From the NCBI GenBank assembly GCA_040757455.1, contig JBFLXE010000029.1:1-23016 (forward strand): a stretch of 23,016 nt of DNA. The letters are read 5' to 3'. Position numbers and translations under genes: made by a program. This document shows positions 22,093 through 23,016 of this stretch, piece after piece. This stretch comes from Kmv42 sp040757455. Lineage in GTDB: Bacteria > Nitrospirota > Thermodesulfovibrionia > Thermodesulfovibrionales > SM23-35. Position 1 is the stretch's first letter, and each line of letters opens with the position of its first letter. Below the pieces are notes generated by a model that ran no database searches, was not told where the DNA came from, and saw only the letters and a program-made list of their open reading frames with translations.

Positions 22093-22860
22093 TCATACCC
22101 TGATAACATCCCCGTCCTTCAAAGTCATTATGTTCTTTATATTTAGCCTATTGAGATCATTCTTAATATTTTTCGAAAATTGAGGTTTTTGGTGGGTAAT
22201 GCATATTCTCTCAGGCATGTGGTGCATTTTTAGAAGCTCTTGTTTTAATAATTGCGGAGTCAGATGCCCTGACTTTATCGCCATTTCTTCCATACTGTCG
22301 GGAAAGGAGACATCAATGATGAGGCAATGAATTTGCCTGTCCCATATCTTTTTCCAAGTATCCTTCAAAGGCCCCGTGTCCCCGGTGTAAAAAAATCGTT
22401 TGTTTTTTCTGTCTTCGACAAGATATCCCACGGCAGGCACGGTATGGTTAACCTCAAATGGAGTGACGGAATAACTATTCACTTCTTTCGGTTCCCCCGG
22501 CTTCAATTTTATTAGATTCAAAATGGCGTCGTCCGGATAAGGGAGTATCGTAAAATCCGGCCAAATAGAACTGTTAAATAGATGCTTCTTAATAGTTCTG
22601 AGTACAGGTGATATACTGAAAATATTTACTCTGTGCTGCATATTTCCCACAATGATATTGTCAGCAAAGAAAGGTATACCTCTAATATGATCGAGATGTG
22701 CATGAGTAATAAAGATATGTTTTATCTTGAACTGTGCCTTTTCATCAAGGACACCGGTAAGGCTGCCTGCATCGAATAATATATCCTCGTCCAGTAAAAA
22801 ACCAGGAACATTGTGTCCCGGCATCTTTGCACCCGAGCATCCGAGAACTTTAATTTTCAT
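22093..22860 (-). CDS. 3',5'-cyclic-nucleotide phosphodiesterase, class II (metallo-beta-lactamase fold)
   Basis: The 255 residues start MKIKVLGCSGAKMPGHNVPG and carry ITHAHLDHIRGIPFFADN (H53, H55, D57, H58), which matches the class II cyclic-nucleotide phosphodiesterase form of the MBL metal motif (HxHLDH followed by a G-hydrophobic stretch). Further metal ligands are in VNHTVPAVGYLVED, FFYTGDTGP, SGHLTPQ and CITHQKP. KKHLFNSSIWPDFTILP is also typical of the bacterial members. It should hydrolyse cAMP and/or cGMP in the cytoplasm; there is no signal peptide. It points toward the GNAT-CNB gene from the other strand, so it is not in that operon, but it may set the signal read by the three CNB domains nearby. 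A different MBL activity cannot be excluded from sequence alone. Confidence 0.87.
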   Translation of the reverse strand: MKIKVLGCSGAKMPGHNVPGFLLDEDILFDAGSLTGVLDEKAQFKIKHIFITHAHLDHIRGIPFFADNIIVGNMQHRVNIFSISPVLRTIKKHLFNSSIWPDFTILPYPDDAILNLIKLKPGEPKEVNSYSVTPFEVNHTVPAVGYLVEDRKNKRFFYTGDTGPLKDTWKKIWDRQIHCLIIDVSFPDSMEEMAIKSGHLTPQLLKQELLKMHHMPERICITHQKPQFSKNIKNDLNRLNIKNIMTLKDGDVIRV

Positions 22861-23016
22861 AACCGTCCCGCATTCTTATTCAGTATGAAATTAGCCCACA
22901 TTATTCATAAATTTTTCATACATGAGGATTTTAAAGATTTTTGGAGTCGATCGGAGCCAATGGAAGACGAATACGCTGCAGTTTTATACCGAGTCACGCT
23001 CTGATTTTACAAAATC

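Noticed and set aside
22885..23004. Possible 39-codon plus-strand ORF at the right edge
   Set aside because: It has no recognisable motif and no good ribosome site, and lies at the window edge, so it cannot be supported.

Overview
The window looks like chromosome from a mesophilic, anaerobic, Gram-negative-type bacterium that runs the methyl branch of the Wood-Ljungdahl pathway (Desulfobacterota or Nitrospirota would fit; this is an inference from gene content, not a placement). The evidence is MetF, the acetogen-type partner MetV, FolD, a CooC-type nickel-insertion ATPase, a large flavin/iron-sulfur/MvhD-like electron-transfer protein, and a cytoplasmic group-3-like [NiFe] hydrogenase. No tRNA, rRNA or CRISPR array was recognised.

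Region 1 (1-2600): a plus-strand pair, mscL (with an added zinc-ribbon tail) and an odd chimeric ORF joining a DUF4197 lipoprotein/secreted-type N-terminus to the C-terminus of a DNA-modification/repair radical SAM protein. Then come a convergent small PD-(D/E)XK-like protein, a small alpha/beta protein with a good sigma70-type promoter, and a 132-bp MITE-like palindromic element.

Region 2 (2596-16413): a long, tightly packed minus-strand run, read from right to left: hisC, hisB, a repeat-bearing gap, cooC, a double universal stress protein, a Na+/Ca2+-exchanger-family antiporter, 5-formyl-THF cyclo-ligase, inositol-monophosphatase family enzyme, folE, folD, a GltD/ferredoxin/MvhD-like fusion, metV, a DUF2520 Rossmann protein, purD, metF and a PilZ protein. 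Many junctions overlap or are a few bases apart. The theme is making tetrahydrofolate cofactors, interconverting C1-folates, and feeding electrons to methylene-THF reduction, with purine synthesis (a formyl-THF consumer) nearby.

Region 3 (16500-22860): the most unusual part. Diverging from hisC is a [NiFe] hydrogenase whose small subunit carries two cyclic-nucleotide-binding (CNB) domains at its N-terminus. It overlaps by ATGA a large subunit that is broken by a frameshift and ends exactly at the metal-ligating histidine, with no cleavable tail. Downstream lies a GNAT acetyltransferase (probably two GNAT folds) ending in another CNB domain, and then, on the opposite strand, a metallo-beta-lactamase-fold class II 3',5'-cyclic-nucleotide phosphodiesterase. 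Three CNB domains, a hydrogenase, an acetyltransferase and a phosphodiesterase within about 6.3 kb suggest a cyclic-nucleotide-wired H2-responsive module. No cyclase, no Hyp maturation genes and no diaphorase subunits are in the window, so the circuit is incomplete here. Palindromic repeats with terminal inverted repeats fill the gaps between these genes.
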